A DNA stretch of 38,982 nucleotides from Arthrobacter sp. Lineage in GTDB: Bacteria; Actinomycetota; Actinomycetes; Actinomycetales; Micrococcaceae. Below the pieces are notes generated by a model, which saw only the letters and a program-made list of their open reading frames with translations, was not told where the DNA came from and ran no database searches. Positions within the stretch are counted from its first letter, which is position 1. Each line of letters begins with the position of its first letter. A program made the position numbers and the translations under genes. The stretch lies in assembly GCA_023264815.1 (NCBI GenBank), contig JAHFUZ010000035.1, forward strand, positions 1 through 38,982, read 5' to 3'. This document shows, piece after piece, positions 1 to 8,731 of this stretch.

Positions 1-263
1 TGAAAGCCGTCCCGGACCAGATCCGCCAGTTCGTGCCCAACGAATTCGCCACCCTCGGCGCCGACGGCTTCGGCTTCTCCGACACCCGCGCAGCAGCCCG
101 CCGCTTCTTCAAGAACGACACCCACTCCACCGTGGTGAAAACCCTGCAGATGCTGGCGGCGAGGGGCGACGTGGAGGAGGGCGCGCCGTCGTACGCCATG
201 GACCGCTACAAGCTCCTGGACGTCAACGCCGGGACTACCGGCGGAGCAGGCGGGGACGCCTGA
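1..263 (+). CDS. aceE: Pyruvate dehydrogenase E1 component, C-terminal end (partial)
   Basis: This is the last 87 or so codons of a gene that begins outside the window. The reading frame is open from base 3 and ends in TGA at 261-263. The fragment reads QIRQFVPNEF, then LGADGFGFSDTR and AARRFF, the conserved C-terminal domain of homodimeric AceE-type E1. That enzyme decarboxylates pyruvate with ThDP and acetylates the lipoyl groups of E2 in the cytoplasm. The sequence supports family identity well, but the catalytic domains lie outside the window. It precedes xdhA by 75 bp on the same strand. Whether it is cotranscribed with the purine genes cannot be seen. It is probably a housekeeping gene at the edge of the cluster. 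Confidence 0.9.
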   Translation, partial: KAVPDQIRQFVPNEFATLGADGFGFSDTRAAARRFFKNDTHSTVVKTLQMLAARGDVEEGAPSYAMDRYKLLDVNAGTTGGAGGDA

Positions 264-338
264 CCAGCCCCGGAACAGGGAGCAACACGCGGGCCCGGGT
301 GCTCTGGCTTTCCGTTGCCTGCGCGGCAAGGATAGAGC

Positions 339-1838
339 ATGGACCGAATCAAGGTAGTGGTCAACGGGCAGGCCTGCGACCTCGGCGGCACGGGCTCGCA
401 CACCCGGCTTCTGGACTGGCTGCGGGGTGCGGGCCTCACCGGGGCCAAGGAAGGCTGCGCGGAGGGCGAATGCGGGGCGTGTGCCGTCCTGGTGGCCCGC
501 CCGGACGGCCCCGGCCGCAGCCGCTGGACCTCCGTGAATGCCTGCCTGCCTCCGGCTTTGGCCTTCGACGGCCAGGAAATCATCACGGCAGAAGGCCTGG
601 GCAGCGTGGCCGGACCCTGTGCCGAGGAGGACCTCCATCCTGTCCAGCGGGAGATGGCGGACCGGGGCGGGTCCCAGTGCGGCTACTGCACGCCGGGGTT
701 CATTTGCTCGATGGCGGCCGAGTACTACCGCCCGGACCGGAACCCTGCCCAGGCACAGAAGGAAACCGGGACCGGGGCCGTGGGCGAAGAGCACGCCGCC
801 GACCACGAATGCGGCCCGAACGGGTTCGACCTCCACGCCCTCAGCGGGAACCTCTGCCGGTGCACGGGGTACCGGCCCATCCGGGACGCAGCCTATGCAC
901 TCGGTACCCCGCCTGCCACAGATCCCATCCTCGAGAGGCAAACCCGGCCAGCCCCCGCAGCACAACCAACCCGGACCGGGGCAGGCGGCGCACGCTTCCT
1001 TCGCCCGGAAACGCTCGGCGAGGTCCTCACCATCCTGCAGGAGTACCCGGACACAAAGCTCGTGGCAGGGGCAACCGACCTCGGCGTGGAAGTGAACCTC
1101 CGGCACTACCGCCCGCCGCTGGTCCTTGCCATTGACCGGCTGGAGGAGCTGCGGTCCCTCAAGTTCGACGACGGCCTGATCGAGATCGGGGCGGCCCTCA
1201 CCCTGTCCGACGTTGAACGCGGCCTCGACGGCCGGGTGCCCGTCCTGGACCAGCTCTTCCCCCAGTTCGCGTCACGCCTGATCCGGAACGCGGCCACCTT
1301 CGGCGGGAACCTCGCCACCGGATCCCCCATCGGCGACTCCGCACCGGTGTTCCTGGCCCTGGACGCACAGGTGGTCTTGGCCTCCGCAGACGGCGAGCGC
1401 GAGGTCCCCCTATCGGAGTACTACACCGGGTACCGGCAAAGCGTCAGGAAGCCCCATGAAGTGCTCCGTGCGGTGCGGATTCCGGCTCCGCTGGCCGAAA
1501 AAGCTGCCTTCTACAAGGTCGCCAAGCGGCGCTTCGACGATATCTCCAGCGTGTCGGTGGCTATTGCCCTGCAGGTGACCGACGGCCTGGTGGCGTCTGT
1601 CCGGATAGGGCTCGGCGGCGTGGCGGCCACGCCCATCCGGGCAACCGCCACTGAAGAGACCCTGGCGGGCCGGCCGTGGGCTGCGGGCACCATATCCGAG
1701 GCGGCCGGCGTAATGGCGGGCGAGGGCACACCGATCGACGACATGCGCGCGAGTGCGCTTTACCGTTCGGCCATGCTCAGGCAGGCGCTGCTGAAGTTCC
1801 ACGCCGATAAGGCTCCAGCCGCGGAGGTGGCCAGATGA
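339..1838 (+). CDS. xdhA: Xanthine dehydrogenase small subunit (2Fe-2S and FAD domains)
   Basis: This 499-residue protein carries the electron-transfer half of xanthine dehydrogenase, which oxidises hypoxanthine and xanthine to urate. The N-terminal ferredoxin-like domain has C40, C45, C48 and C69. The second 2Fe-2S domain has C114 and C117 (QCGYCTPG) and C173 and C175 (CRC). An acidic insert of about 30 residues lies between the two cysteine pairs of the second cluster. From about residue 215 comes the FAD domain, with VAGATDLG at 242-249 and the RNAATFGGN / TGSPIGD motifs around 316-333. Iron-sulphur and FAD modules are fused, as in bacterial XdhA. The ATG at 339 gives a complete N-terminus; the ribosome site is weak (AAGGATAG). 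The stop overlaps the xdhB start by ATGA, indicating coupled translation. Confidence 0.95.
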   Translation: MDRIKVVVNGQACDLGGTGSHTRLLDWLRGAGLTGAKEGCAEGECGACAVLVARPDGPGRSRWTSVNACLPPALAFDGQEIITAEGLGSVAGPCAEEDLHPVQREMADRGGSQCGYCTPGFICSMAAEYYRPDRNPAQAQKETGTGAVGEEHAADHECGPNGFDLHALSGNLCRCTGYRPIRDAAYALGTPPATDPILERQTRPAPAAQPTRTGAGGARFLRPETLGEVLTILQEYPDTKLVAGATDLGVEVNLRHYRPPLVLAIDRLEELRSLKFDDGLIEIGAALTLSDVERGLDGRVPVLDQLFPQFASRLIRNAATFGGNLATGSPIGDSAPVFLALDAQVVLASADGEREVPLSEYYTGYRQSVRKPHEVLRAVRIPAPLAEKAAFYKVAKRRFDDISSVSVAIALQVTDGLVASVRIGLGGVAATPIRATATEETLAGRPWAAGTISEAAGVMAGEGTPIDDMRASALYRSAMLRQALLKFHADKAPAAEVAR

Positions 1839-4207
1839 AATCCCTCGCAGACCGGCCCGTCAATCCCGTGGTGGGCGTCCCTGTTTCGCACGAGAGCGCA
1901 CAGGCGCACGTGACTGGCACAGCCCTTTACACCGACGACCTGGTGGTCCGTTCCCGGAATGTCCTGCACGCCTGGCCCGTCCAGGCGCCGCACGCCCACG
2001 CACGGATCCTCGCGATGCGGACCCAACCAGCGCTCGAGGTGCCGGGCGTGGTGAAGGTGCTGACGGCGTCGGACGTTCCGGGCATCAACGATTCCGGCAC
2101 CAAACACGACGAACCGCTCTTCCCCAGCGAGGTGATGTTCTACGGCCAGGCCGTGTGCTGGATCCTCGGCGAAACACTGGAGGCGGCCCGGCTGGGCGCC
2201 GAGGCCGTGGGGGTGGACTACGAGCCGCTGCCCTCGCTCCTGACGCTCACCGAAGCCATGGCGGCCGGGAGCTTCCAGGGCCACCAGCCAACCCTTACCC
2301 GCGGCGAGCCGGACCAGGCGCTGGAGACCGCGGCCCACCGGTTCAGCGGCGTGTTCGAGTTCGGCGGCCAGGAACACTTCTACCTCGAGACTCACGCTTC
2401 CCTTGCCGTTATTGACGACGCCGGGCAGGTTTTTGTGCAGTGCAGCACCCAGCACCCGTCCGAGACCCAGGAAATCGTGGCGCATGTGCTGGGGCTCTCC
2501 AGCCACCAGGTCACGGTGCAGTGCCTCCGGATGGGCGGGGGCTTCGGCGGAAAGGAGATGCAGCCTCACGGTTTCGCGGCCGTCGCGGCGCTCGGCGCAA
2601 GCCTGACCGGGCGGCCGGTCCGCCTCCGCCTCAACCGGACGCAGGACATCACCCTGACCGGCAAGCGCCACCCGTTCCACGCGCGCTGGGAGGCAGGGTT
2701 CGACGACGACGGCCGCCTCCAGGCGCTCAAGGCCACCCTCACCAGCGACGGCGGCTGGAGCCTTGACCTCTCAGAACCTGTCCTGGCGAGGGCCATGTGC
2801 CACGTGGACAACGCGTACTTCATCCCCCACCTCGAGGTGCACGGCCGGATCGCCAAAACCAACAAAACGTCGCAGACGGCGTTCCGCGGTTTCGGCGGCC
2901 CGCAGGGAATGCTGGTGGTGGAGGACATCCTGGGCCGTTGTGCTCCCTTGTTGGGCATCGAGCCGAGCGAGCTCCGCCGCCGTAATTTCTACGCGTCCGG
3001 CCAGAGCACGCCGTACGGGCAGCCGGTGCGGCACGCGGAACGGCTCACGGCCATCTGGCAGCTGCTGCTGGAACGCGCGGACGTGGCGCGGCGGCGCGGG
3101 CACATTGCCGATTTCAACGCGGCACACCCGCACCTCAAGCGGGCCCTGGGGATCACGCCGGTGAAGTTCGGCATTTCCTTCAACCTCACCGCGTTCAACC
3201 AGGCCGGTGCACTGGTCCATGTCTACAAGGACGGGTCCGTGCTCATCAACCACGGCGGCACCGAGATGGGCCAGGGCCTGCACACCAAGATGCGCCAGGT
3301 GGCTGCCACGGCCCTGGGCGTGCCGCTGGCCTTCATCCGGCTGGCGCCCACCCGCACTGACAAGGTGCCCAACACGTCCGCCACCGCGGCCAGCTCGGGC
3401 GCCGACCTCAACGGCGGGGCCGTCAAGAACGCCTGTGAGCAGATCAGTTCCCGGCTGGCCGACGTGGCAGCGCGGAAGCTGAACATCCACCCGGACGATG
3501 TGAGGTTCGACGACGGCAAGGTCACCGGGATCGGCTTCCACGACCGCCACCTCACCTTCGCCGAGGTAGTCCATGACGCCTACTTCCAGCGGGTCCCGCT
3601 CTGGGCGGCCGGGTACTACCGGACCGAGGGGCTGCACTGGGACAGTTCCCGGATGCAGGGCGAGCCGTTCAAGTACTTCAGCTACGGCGCGGCCGTCAGC
3701 GAGGTGGAGGTGGACCGCTTTACGGGTACCTACCGCCAGTTGCGGGCAGACATCGTGCACGACGTCGGCGACAGCCTCTCGCCGTTGATCGACGTGGGGC
3801 AGATTGAAGGCGGCTTCGTGCAGGGCGCGGGGTGGCTGACCCTGGAGGACCTCCGGTGGGATGTCTCGGACGGGGACGGCCGGGGGCGCGTGGCCACGCA
3901 GTCGGCCAGCACCTACAAACTGCCGAGCTTCTCGGAGATGCCCGAGGAATTCAACGTCCACCTGTTCGAACGGGCCACCGAAAGCGGCGTGGTGTACGGC
4001 TCAAAGGCCGTGGGCGAGCCACCGCTGATGCTGGCCATCAGCGTCCGCGAGGCGCTCCGGGAGGCTGTTGCGGCCTTCGGCCCCGGCGGCCGTTCCGTGG
4101 AACTCGCCAGCCCGGCCACGCCGGAAGCCGTGTTCTGGGCGATTGAAAAACTCACGCCGCAATCCGCGAAAAACTCCCGCCCGTCAACCACCACCTCAGG
4201 GCCCTGA
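1835..4207 (+). CDS. xdhB: Xanthine dehydrogenase molybdopterin-binding subunit
   Basis: This 790-residue protein is the molybdenum-cofactor subunit in which purine hydroxylation occurs. Family hallmarks are visible: TQHPSETQ near 205, the molybdopterin loop MGGGFGGKE at 233-241, AFRGFGGPQG at 349-358 with the substrate-binding arginine R351, GQGLHTKM in the middle, and GEPPLML near the C-terminus, where E728 is the expected catalytic glutamate. Its length fits XdhB (about 770-800 residues). It overlaps xdhA by 4 nt and is followed after 1 nt by xdhC, so the three genes form one operon. The xanthine, rather than aldehyde or CO, assignment rests on the R351 motif and on the adjacent urate oxidase and allantoin genes. 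The last 20 residues are low complexity and probably dispensable. Confidence 0.95.
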   Translation: MKSLADRPVNPVVGVPVSHESAQAHVTGTALYTDDLVVRSRNVLHAWPVQAPHAHARILAMRTQPALEVPGVVKVLTASDVPGINDSGTKHDEPLFPSEVMFYGQAVCWILGETLEAARLGAEAVGVDYEPLPSLLTLTEAMAAGSFQGHQPTLTRGEPDQALETAAHRFSGVFEFGGQEHFYLETHASLAVIDDAGQVFVQCSTQHPSETQEIVAHVLGLSSHQVTVQCLRMGGGFGGKEMQPHGFAAVAALGASLTGRPVRLRLNRTQDITLTGKRHPFHARWEAGFDDDGRLQALKATLTSDGGWSLDLSEPVLARAMCHVDNAYFIPHLEVHGRIAKTNKTSQTAFRGFGGPQGMLVVEDILGRCAPLLGIEPSELRRRNFYASGQSTPYGQPVRHAERLTAIWQLLLERADVARRRGHIADFNAAHPHLKRALGITPVKFGISFNLTAFNQAGALVHVYKDGSVLINHGGTEMGQGLHTKMRQVAATALGVPLAFIRLAPTRTDKVPNTSATAASSGADLNGGAVKNACEQISSRLADVAARKLNIHPDDVRFDDGKVTGIGFHDRHLTFAEVVHDAYFQRVPLWAAGYYRTEGLHWDSSRMQGEPFKYFSYGAAVSEVEVDRFTGTYRQLRADIVHDVGDSLSPLIDVGQIEGGFVQGAGWLTLEDLRWDVSDGDGRGRVATQSASTYKLPSFSEMPEEFNVHLFERATESGVVYGSKAVGEPPLMLAISVREALREAVAAFGPGGRSVELASPATPEAVFWAIEKLTPQSAKNSRPSTTTSGP

Positions 4208-4208
4208 C

Positions 4209-5048
4209 ATGGACTGGCTCGACGCCCTGCAGCAGCTGCGGTCCGCGGGTTTGCCCGCTGTCCTGGCCACCGTGGCCGAAGTGCGCGGCCATGCCCCGCG
4301 GGAGGCCGGCGCCAAGATGGTGGTTGGGGCAGAATCCACGTGGGGCAGCATCGGCGGCGGCAATCTCGAGGCCACCGTGGTGGACCAGGCACGGGACATG
4401 ATGGCGCACGGCATCTCAGTACCCGCCAACGCCGAATTCGCGCTGAACGAGCACGCCACCACCCAGCACGGGCGCCAGTGCTGCGGCGGGAAGGTGCGCG
4501 TGCTGCTCGAGCCTTTCCTGTCCCTGCCCACGGTGGCGGTCTTCGGCGTCGGGCATGTTGGCTACGAACTCGGCCGCATCCTTTCGCGGATGCCCATGAC
4601 CCTGTACCTGGTGGACAGCCGCGGAAAGCAGCTCGATGCCGCCCGGCTGGCCGACGTGACGTCCGGGGTGGCGGACGTCCATGCCGTGCACACACCGGTT
4701 CCGGACACTTTCCTCCGCGATCTTCCGCCGGGCGCCCACGTGTTCATCATGAGCCACGACCATTCGGAGGACTTCCTGCTCTGTGCCGCAGCCCTGGGCC
4801 GCGGCGACCTGGGGCGAGTGGGCCTGATCGGCTCGCGTGCCAAGTGGCTCAGGTTCCGGCAGAAACTGGCTGCGGAAGGGTTCGCCGATGCCGAGATCAG
4901 CCGGATCCAGTGCCCCATTGGGCTGCCGGACGTCACAGGAAAAGCGCCGGCGGTCATCGCGGTGAGCGCCGCCGCGGACCTGCTCCGCACCCTCCCGTCA
5001 GCCGATGCGCCGGCCGCCGAACAGCGGGGGCGCGCGCAGCCAGCCTGA
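4209..5048 (+). CDS. xdhC: XdhC, molybdenum cofactor insertion/sulfuration chaperone
   Basis: XdhC proteins bind the molybdenum cofactor, promote its sulfuration and deliver it to XdhB; they are not part of the mature enzyme. This 279-residue protein has the N-terminal XdhC/CoxI region with GSIGGGNLEA at 47-56 and CCGG at 91-94, then a C-terminal Rossmann domain with VFGVGHVG at 111-118, and IGSRAK and PIGLPD motifs later. The frame is open further upstream to 4068, but that part lies inside xdhB. The ATG at 4209, one base after the xdhB stop, gives the normal family start MDWLDAL. It is the last gene of the xdhABC operon, and a palindrome and a T-rich terminator follow before urate oxidase. 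Confidence 0.93.
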   Translation: MDWLDALQQLRSAGLPAVLATVAEVRGHAPREAGAKMVVGAESTWGSIGGGNLEATVVDQARDMMAHGISVPANAEFALNEHATTQHGRQCCGGKVRVLLEPFLSLPTVAVFGVGHVGYELGRILSRMPMTLYLVDSRGKQLDAARLADVTSGVADVHAVHTPVPDTFLRDLPPGAHVFIMSHDHSEDFLLCAAALGRGDLGRVGLIGSRAKWLRFRQKLAAEGFADAEISRIQCPIGLPDVTGKAPAVIAVSAAADLLRTLPSADAPAAEQRGRAQPA

Positions 5049-5160
5049 TAGGCCGCGGGTCCGCCACGGGCCAGGGAGTCCCGCTTCGGTCACAATCGGA
5101 ATTTTCGCCTTGTGATGTACACCACCGCAGTCCTGGGCTACGCTGGATGTCACTTCGTGG

Positions 5161-5180
5161 CCCAGGTCACGTGACCTGGG
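5161..5180. promoter_or_regulatory. Perfect 20-bp palindrome between xdhC and urate oxidase
   Basis: The sequence CCCAGGTCAC followed by its exact reverse complement forms a perfect palindrome with a CACGTG centre. It has no T-run, so it is either an operator or a stem in the leader RNA ahead of urate oxidase. A weak promoter match, TGTACA with a 17-nt spacer and TACGCT, lies just upstream at about 5116-5144. Confidence 0.5.
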
Positions 5181-5198
5181 AGCAGCAGGCAGGGTTGT

Positions 5199-5234
5199 AA
5201 TGAGCTGACATCAATCGATGTCGGCTCATTTTTT
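5199..5234 (+). terminator. Intrinsic terminator or attenuator ahead of urate oxidase
   Basis: Bases 5199-5212 pair with 5217-5230 in a 14-bp stem with a single T-G wobble and a 4-nt AATC loop. The stem ends in T residues continuing to 5234. It is the clearest T-run terminator in the window. It lies 151 nt after the xdhC stop and 94 nt before the urate oxidase start. It may simply end the xdh operon, or act as a conditional attenuator in the urate oxidase leader. Confidence 0.75.
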
Positions 5235-5282
5235 GTGGAGCCGACGGTACTAGAAACGCGCGGGAAATGCGCGCTTAATTTC

Positions 5283-5306
5283 TATGTGGAACCTTGGTCC
5301 CACATA
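5283..5306. promoter_or_regulatory. Inverted repeat just upstream of urate oxidase
   Basis: TATGTGG at 5283-5289 and CCACATA at 5300-5306 flank an inner ACC-TT-GGT. The whole is nearly a perfect 24-bp palindrome ending 21 nt before the urate oxidase ATG. It could be an operator or a leader hairpin that restricts ribosome access. A smaller GCGCG / CGCGC stem precedes it at about 5257-5273. No binding protein can be assigned. Confidence 0.45.
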
Positions 5307-5327
5307 CCTGAAGTTGGGAATCTGACC

Positions 5328-6236
5328 ATGAGCAGCAACATCATTCTCGGCCACAACCAGTACGGCAAAGCCGAAGTCCGGGTCGTCAAAATCACCCGCG
5401 ACACCGACCGCCATGAAATCGAAGACCTGAACGTTACCTCGCAGCTGCGGGGCGACTTTGCGGCCGCCCACCTCGAGGGCGACAACTCCCACGTAGTGGC
5501 CACCGACACGCAGAAGAACACCATCTACGCCTTTGCCCGGGAGGGCGTCGGCTCCCCCGAGGCCTTCCTGCTGCGGCTGGGCGAGCACTTCACGTCCAGC
5601 TTCGGCTGGGTCACCGGCGGCCGCTGGGAAGCCGAATCCTACAGCTGGGACCGGATCAAGGCCCACGGCAGCGAACACAACCATTCGTTCGTCCGCAACG
5701 GCCAGGAAGTGCGCACCGCCGTCCTGGTCCGCGACGGCGCCACCGCCCACCTGATCTCCGGGCTCAAGGACCTTACCGTCCTGAAATCCACCCAGTCCGG
5801 CTTTGTGGGCTACCCCCGGGACAAATACACCACCCTCCCGGAAACCACCGACCGCATCCTGGCCACCGACGTTTCCGCCCGCTGGCGTTTCAAGACCGGG
5901 ACCGACTTCAGCACCCTGGACTTCAACAAGAGCTATGAGGACGTCAAGGGCCTCCTGCTCGAAGGCTTCACGGAAAATTACTCCCACGCCCTCCAGCAGA
6001 CCCTGTTCGACATGGGCACCAAAGTCCTCGAAGCACACGGCGAGATCGACGAGATCAAGTTCTCCATGCCCAACAAGCACCACTTCCTGGTGGATCTCTC
6101 GCCCTTCGGCCTCGACAACCCCAACGAGGTCTTCTTCGCCGCGGACCGCCCCTACGGCCTGATCGAGGCCACCGTCCAGCGCGAGGATGCCGCCCCGGCA
6201 GAGCTCGCCTGGTCCGGAATCGCCGGCTTCTGCTGA
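5328..6236 (+). CDS. pucL: Urate oxidase (uricase)
   Basis: Cofactor-free uricase converts urate, O2 and water to 5-hydroxyisourate and H2O2. The 302-residue protein matches single-domain-pair uricases throughout: NQYGKAEVRVVKITR near 10-24 with the catalytic-triad lysine, VATDTQKNT at 57-65 with the conserved threonine, ISGLKDLTVLKSTQSGF at 143-159, and SMPNKHH at 246-252 with the active-site asparagine and histidine. No OHCU decarboxylase domain is fused, unlike Bacillus PucL. The frame is open upstream to 5235, but ATG 5328 gives the normal N-terminus and avoids translating the leader hairpins. A modest GGGA lies upstream. The gene stands between two strong hairpins and may be a single transcription unit or joined to the permease downstream. 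Confidence 0.96.
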   Translation: MSSNIILGHNQYGKAEVRVVKITRDTDRHEIEDLNVTSQLRGDFAAAHLEGDNSHVVATDTQKNTIYAFAREGVGSPEAFLLRLGEHFTSSFGWVTGGRWEAESYSWDRIKAHGSEHNHSFVRNGQEVRTAVLVRDGATAHLISGLKDLTVLKSTQSGFVGYPRDKYTTLPETTDRILATDVSARWRFKTGTDFSTLDFNKSYEDVKGLLLEGFTENYSHALQQTLFDMGTKVLEAHGEIDEIKFSMPNKHHFLVDLSPFGLDNPNEVFFAADRPYGLIEATVQREDAAPAELAWSGIAGFC

Positions 6237-6244
6237 TTTGCTCC

Positions 6245-6291
6245 GGGTTTCGGCAGGCTCACCCACCCGGTGATTGAGCCTGCCGAAACCC
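6245..6291. terminator. 17-bp perfect hairpin made from the dispersed GTTTCGRCAGGCTCA repeat
   Basis: Bases 6245-6261 are exactly complementary to 6275-6291 around a 13-nt loop. Each arm is a copy of the GTTTCGGCAGGCTCA sequence that also appears singly or in tandem at 16120 and 29070. It directly follows the urate oxidase stop and probably works as a terminator or mRNA 3' stabiliser, although no T-run follows. Confidence 0.7.
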
Positions 6292-6360
6292 CACCAACCA
6301 AGTCTTAGCCAGACCACGTTAGCCAGACAAAGACGTCTGCCATGAACCAGAAAGTCTGCC

Positions 6361-7866
6361 GTGAACCTCAAGAAAAAATCCCCCAGCCCGGCCGCAAAGA
6401 CTGGCCGCCAACCCTCTGACCGCCCCGAAGACCAGCGCCTGTCCCTGGGCAGCAGCTTCGCCTACGGTTTCCAGCACGTCCTCACCATGTACGGCGGGAT
6501 CATCGCCGTCCCGCTCATTGTTGGCCAGGCCGCCGGCCTCGCGCCCGCAGACATCGGCATCCTGATCGCCGCCGCCCTCTTCATGGGCGGCCTGGCCACC
6601 CTGCTGCAAACCATCGGAATTCCTTTCTTCGGTTCGCAGCTGCCCCTGGTCCAGGGCGTTTCGTTCGCCAGCGTCGCCACCATGGTGGCGATTGTCAGTG
6701 GCGGCGGCGGCCTTCCGGCAGTCTTCGGAGCAGTCACGGTGTCGGCGGCCATCGGCCTGCTGATTGCACCGGTCTTCTCCAAGATCGTCAGGTTTTTCCC
6801 GCCGGTGGTGACCGGCACGGTCATCACCACCATCGGCCTGACCCTGATGCCCGTTGCCGCAAACTGGGCCATGGGCGGAAACCGCAAGGCGGAGGACTAC
6901 GGCAGCATGGCCAATATCGGCCTGGCCGCCGTCACCCTGGCACTCGTGCTGCTCCTGAGCAAAGTGGGCAGTGCCACCATTTCCCGGCTGTCCATCCTGC
7001 TGGCCATGGTGGCGGGCACCGTCGTCGCCGTCGTCACCGGCATGGCGGACTTCTCCAAGGTGGGCGACGGCCCCATCGTCGCCTTCCCCGCCCCGTTCCA
7101 CCTGGGCGCCCCCACGTTCGAGATCGCAGCCATCATCTCCATGGTGATCGTTGTCCTGGTGATCCTGACCGAGACCATGGCGGACATCCTGGCTGTCGGC
7201 GAGATTGTCGGCACCCGCACGGACTCCAAGCGGATCGCGGCGGGCCTGCGCGCCGACATGGGTTCCAGCCTGATCGCCCCGGTATTCGGCTCCTTCACCC
7301 AAAGCGCGTTCGCGCAGAACGTGGGCCTGGTGGCTGTCACCAGGATCAAGAGCCGCTACGTGGTGGCGGCCGGCGGCGTGATCCTGGTCCTGCTCGGGCT
7401 GCTGCCGGTCCTGGGCCGCGTGGTGGCGGCCGTCCCCACTGCCGTCCTGGGCGGCGCCGGCATTGTCCTGTTCGGCACCGTGGCCGCCAGCGGCATCAGG
7501 ACCCTGGCCAAGGTGGAGTACCGGAACAACATGAACCTGATCATCGTTGCCGCGTCGATTGGGTTCGGCATGATTCCCATCGCCGCCCCCACGTTCTACG
7601 ACAAGTTCCCCACCTGGTTCGGCACCATCTTCCACTCCGGCATCAGCTCGGCCGCGGTCATGGCCATCGTGCTGAACCTGCTCTTCAACCACCTCAAGGC
7701 CGGGAACTCGGAAAACCAGTCAGTGTTTGTGGCCGGCACCGGTCGTGTTGTCCGCGAGGAGGACCTCCAGTGCCTTGCCGACGGCGACCGCTACGAAGGC
7801 GGCAGGCTGATCGACTGCGAGGGCAAGGAAGTCCCGGTGGAGTCGTCGTCGAAATCTGAGCACTAA
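6361..7866 (+). CDS. NCS2-family purine permease (xanthine/urate symporter)
   Basis: This 501-residue membrane protein belongs to the nucleobase:cation symporter-2 family. After a basic hydrophilic N-terminus of about 30 residues it shows about 12-14 hydrophobic segments. Family motifs are PLVQGVSFASVATM near 97-110 and QNVGLVAVTR at 319-328, which is the NAT signature QNxGxxxxTR. Homologues such as PucJ/PucK and UraA import xanthine, urate or uracil; the position beside urate oxidase favours urate or xanthine. The start is GTG at 6361, with AGAAAG upstream; the ATG at 6342 is in another frame. A bidirectional terminator follows. The exact substrate cannot be read from the sequence. Confidence 0.92.
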   Translation: MNLKKKSPSPAAKTGRQPSDRPEDQRLSLGSSFAYGFQHVLTMYGGIIAVPLIVGQAAGLAPADIGILIAAALFMGGLATLLQTIGIPFFGSQLPLVQGVSFASVATMVAIVSGGGGLPAVFGAVTVSAAIGLLIAPVFSKIVRFFPPVVTGTVITTIGLTLMPVAANWAMGGNRKAEDYGSMANIGLAAVTLALVLLLSKVGSATISRLSILLAMVAGTVVAVVTGMADFSKVGDGPIVAFPAPFHLGAPTFEIAAIISMVIVVLVILTETMADILAVGEIVGTRTDSKRIAAGLRADMGSSLIAPVFGSFTQSAFAQNVGLVAVTRIKSRYVVAAGGVILVLLGLLPVLGRVVAAVPTAVLGGAGIVLFGTVAASGIRTLAKVEYRNNMNLIIVAASIGFGMIPIAAPTFYDKFPTWFGTIFHSGISSAAVMAIVLNLLFNHLKAGNSENQSVFVAGTGRVVREEDLQCLADGDRYEGGRLIDCEGKEVPVESSSKSEH

Positions 7867-7879
7867 AGGCTCCCAGCAA

Positions 7880-7917
7880 CAGGGCGAACCGGCCGCAGCT
7901 GCTGCCGGTTCGCCCTG
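7880..7917. terminator. Bidirectional terminator between permease and IclR regulator
   Basis: Bases 7880-7893 pair perfectly with 7904-7917 (14 bp, GC-rich, 10-nt loop) between two convergent genes. There is no long T-run, as is common in this genome. Confidence 0.7.
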
Positions 7918-7975
7918 GTGGTGCCGGCCAGGTGCGGTGTCGAAACGTACGACGGCGGCGCCAGGCCTGCGAGGG

Positions 7976-8731
7976 TCAGGCGCGGTTGAGCTCGTCCGAG
8001 ATGGCCTGGGCCGCCTTGCGCAGGATGGGCACCGCGCGGTCGCCGAAGGACTGGTCCACGCGGGACACCGGCCCGGAAACGGAAATGGCGGCGGGGGTGG
8101 GAGCGTTGGGCACGGCCATGGCGAAGCAGCGCACGCCGATCTCCTGCTCCTCCTCGTCGATGGAGTAGCCCCGTTCCCGGATGAGCTTCAGATCGGCCAG
8201 GAGGTCATCCACGTCGCCGATGCTCCTGGCGGTGGGGGTGGGCATCCCGGCGCGGGCCACAATGCCCCGGACCACGTCGTCGTCCAGCTGGGCCAGGATG
8301 GCTTTTCCGACGCCGGTGGCATGCGTGTGGGCCCGGCGGCCCACCTCGGTGAACATGCGCATGGAGTGCAGAGACGGCACCTGGGCAACGTAGATGACCA
8401 TGTCCGAATCGAGCACTGCCATGTTGGAGGTCTCCCCCAGCTGGTCCACCAGGGACTTGAGCTGCGGCCGGGCCACGGCCCCCAGCTGCTTGTTGGCACC
8501 CTCGCCGAGCCGGATCAGCCGGGGCCCCAGGGCATACCGGCGGTTGGGCAGCTGGCGGATGTACCCCAGCGTGACCAGGGTGCGCAGCAGCCGGTGGATG
8601 GTGGGAAGCGGCAGGTCGGTGGAGGAGGAGAGCTCGCTGAGCGTCACGTCCCCGCCGGCGTCCGTGATGAGTTCCAGCAGTTCGAAGACGCGCTCCACCG
8701 ACTGCACGCCTCCGGAGGCTTTTTCGGCCAT
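7976..8731 (-). CDS. IclR-family transcriptional regulator of the ureide/glyoxylate genes
   Basis: This 251-residue regulator has a winged helix-turn-helix at about 8-60 (TLSELSSSTDLPLPTIHRLLRTL) and an IclR effector domain ending in the typical DEEEQEIGVRCFAMAV segment. IclR proteins of this type, such as AllR, repress allantoin and glyoxylate genes and respond to small acids such as glyoxylate. The frame could start at TTG 8764, but ATG 8731 has AGGAGA seven bases upstream and is preferred. The gene is divergent from the malic enzyme operon, and the shared 220-bp region contains the two-box element at 8865-8900, so it probably controls itself and that operon. Regulation of the permease and xdh genes is possible but not shown. 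Confidence 0.9.
   Translation of the reverse strand: MAEKASGGVQSVERVFELLELITDAGGDVTLSELSSSTDLPLPTIHRLLRTLVTLGYIRQLPNRRYALGPRLIRLGEGANKQLGAVARPQLKSLVDQLGETSNMAVLDSDMVIYVAQVPSLHSMRMFTEVGRRAHTHATGVGKAILAQLDDDVVRGIVARAGMPTPTARSIGDVDDLLADLKLIRERGYSIDEEEQEIGVRCFAMAVPNAPTPAAISVSGPVSRVDQSFGDRAVPILRKAAQAISDELNRA

Noticed and set aside
299..1135. Alternative plus-strand frame over xdhA
   Set aside because: Arginine/proline/glycine-rich translation typical of an off-frame read; the xdhA frame has all eight iron-sulphur cysteines.
2771..3961. 396-codon minus-strand frame opposite xdhB
   Set aside because: Antisense shadow of the molybdopterin subunit, which has all family motifs.
5049..5327. Known purine or xanthine riboswitch in the urate oxidase leader
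   Set aside because: I could not fit the leader to the conserved cores of the known classes; only the hairpins and the terminator can be supported.
6319..7692. 457-codon minus-strand frame opposite the purine permease
   Set aside because: Rich in D, G, H and Q, with no domain; antisense shadow of the permease.
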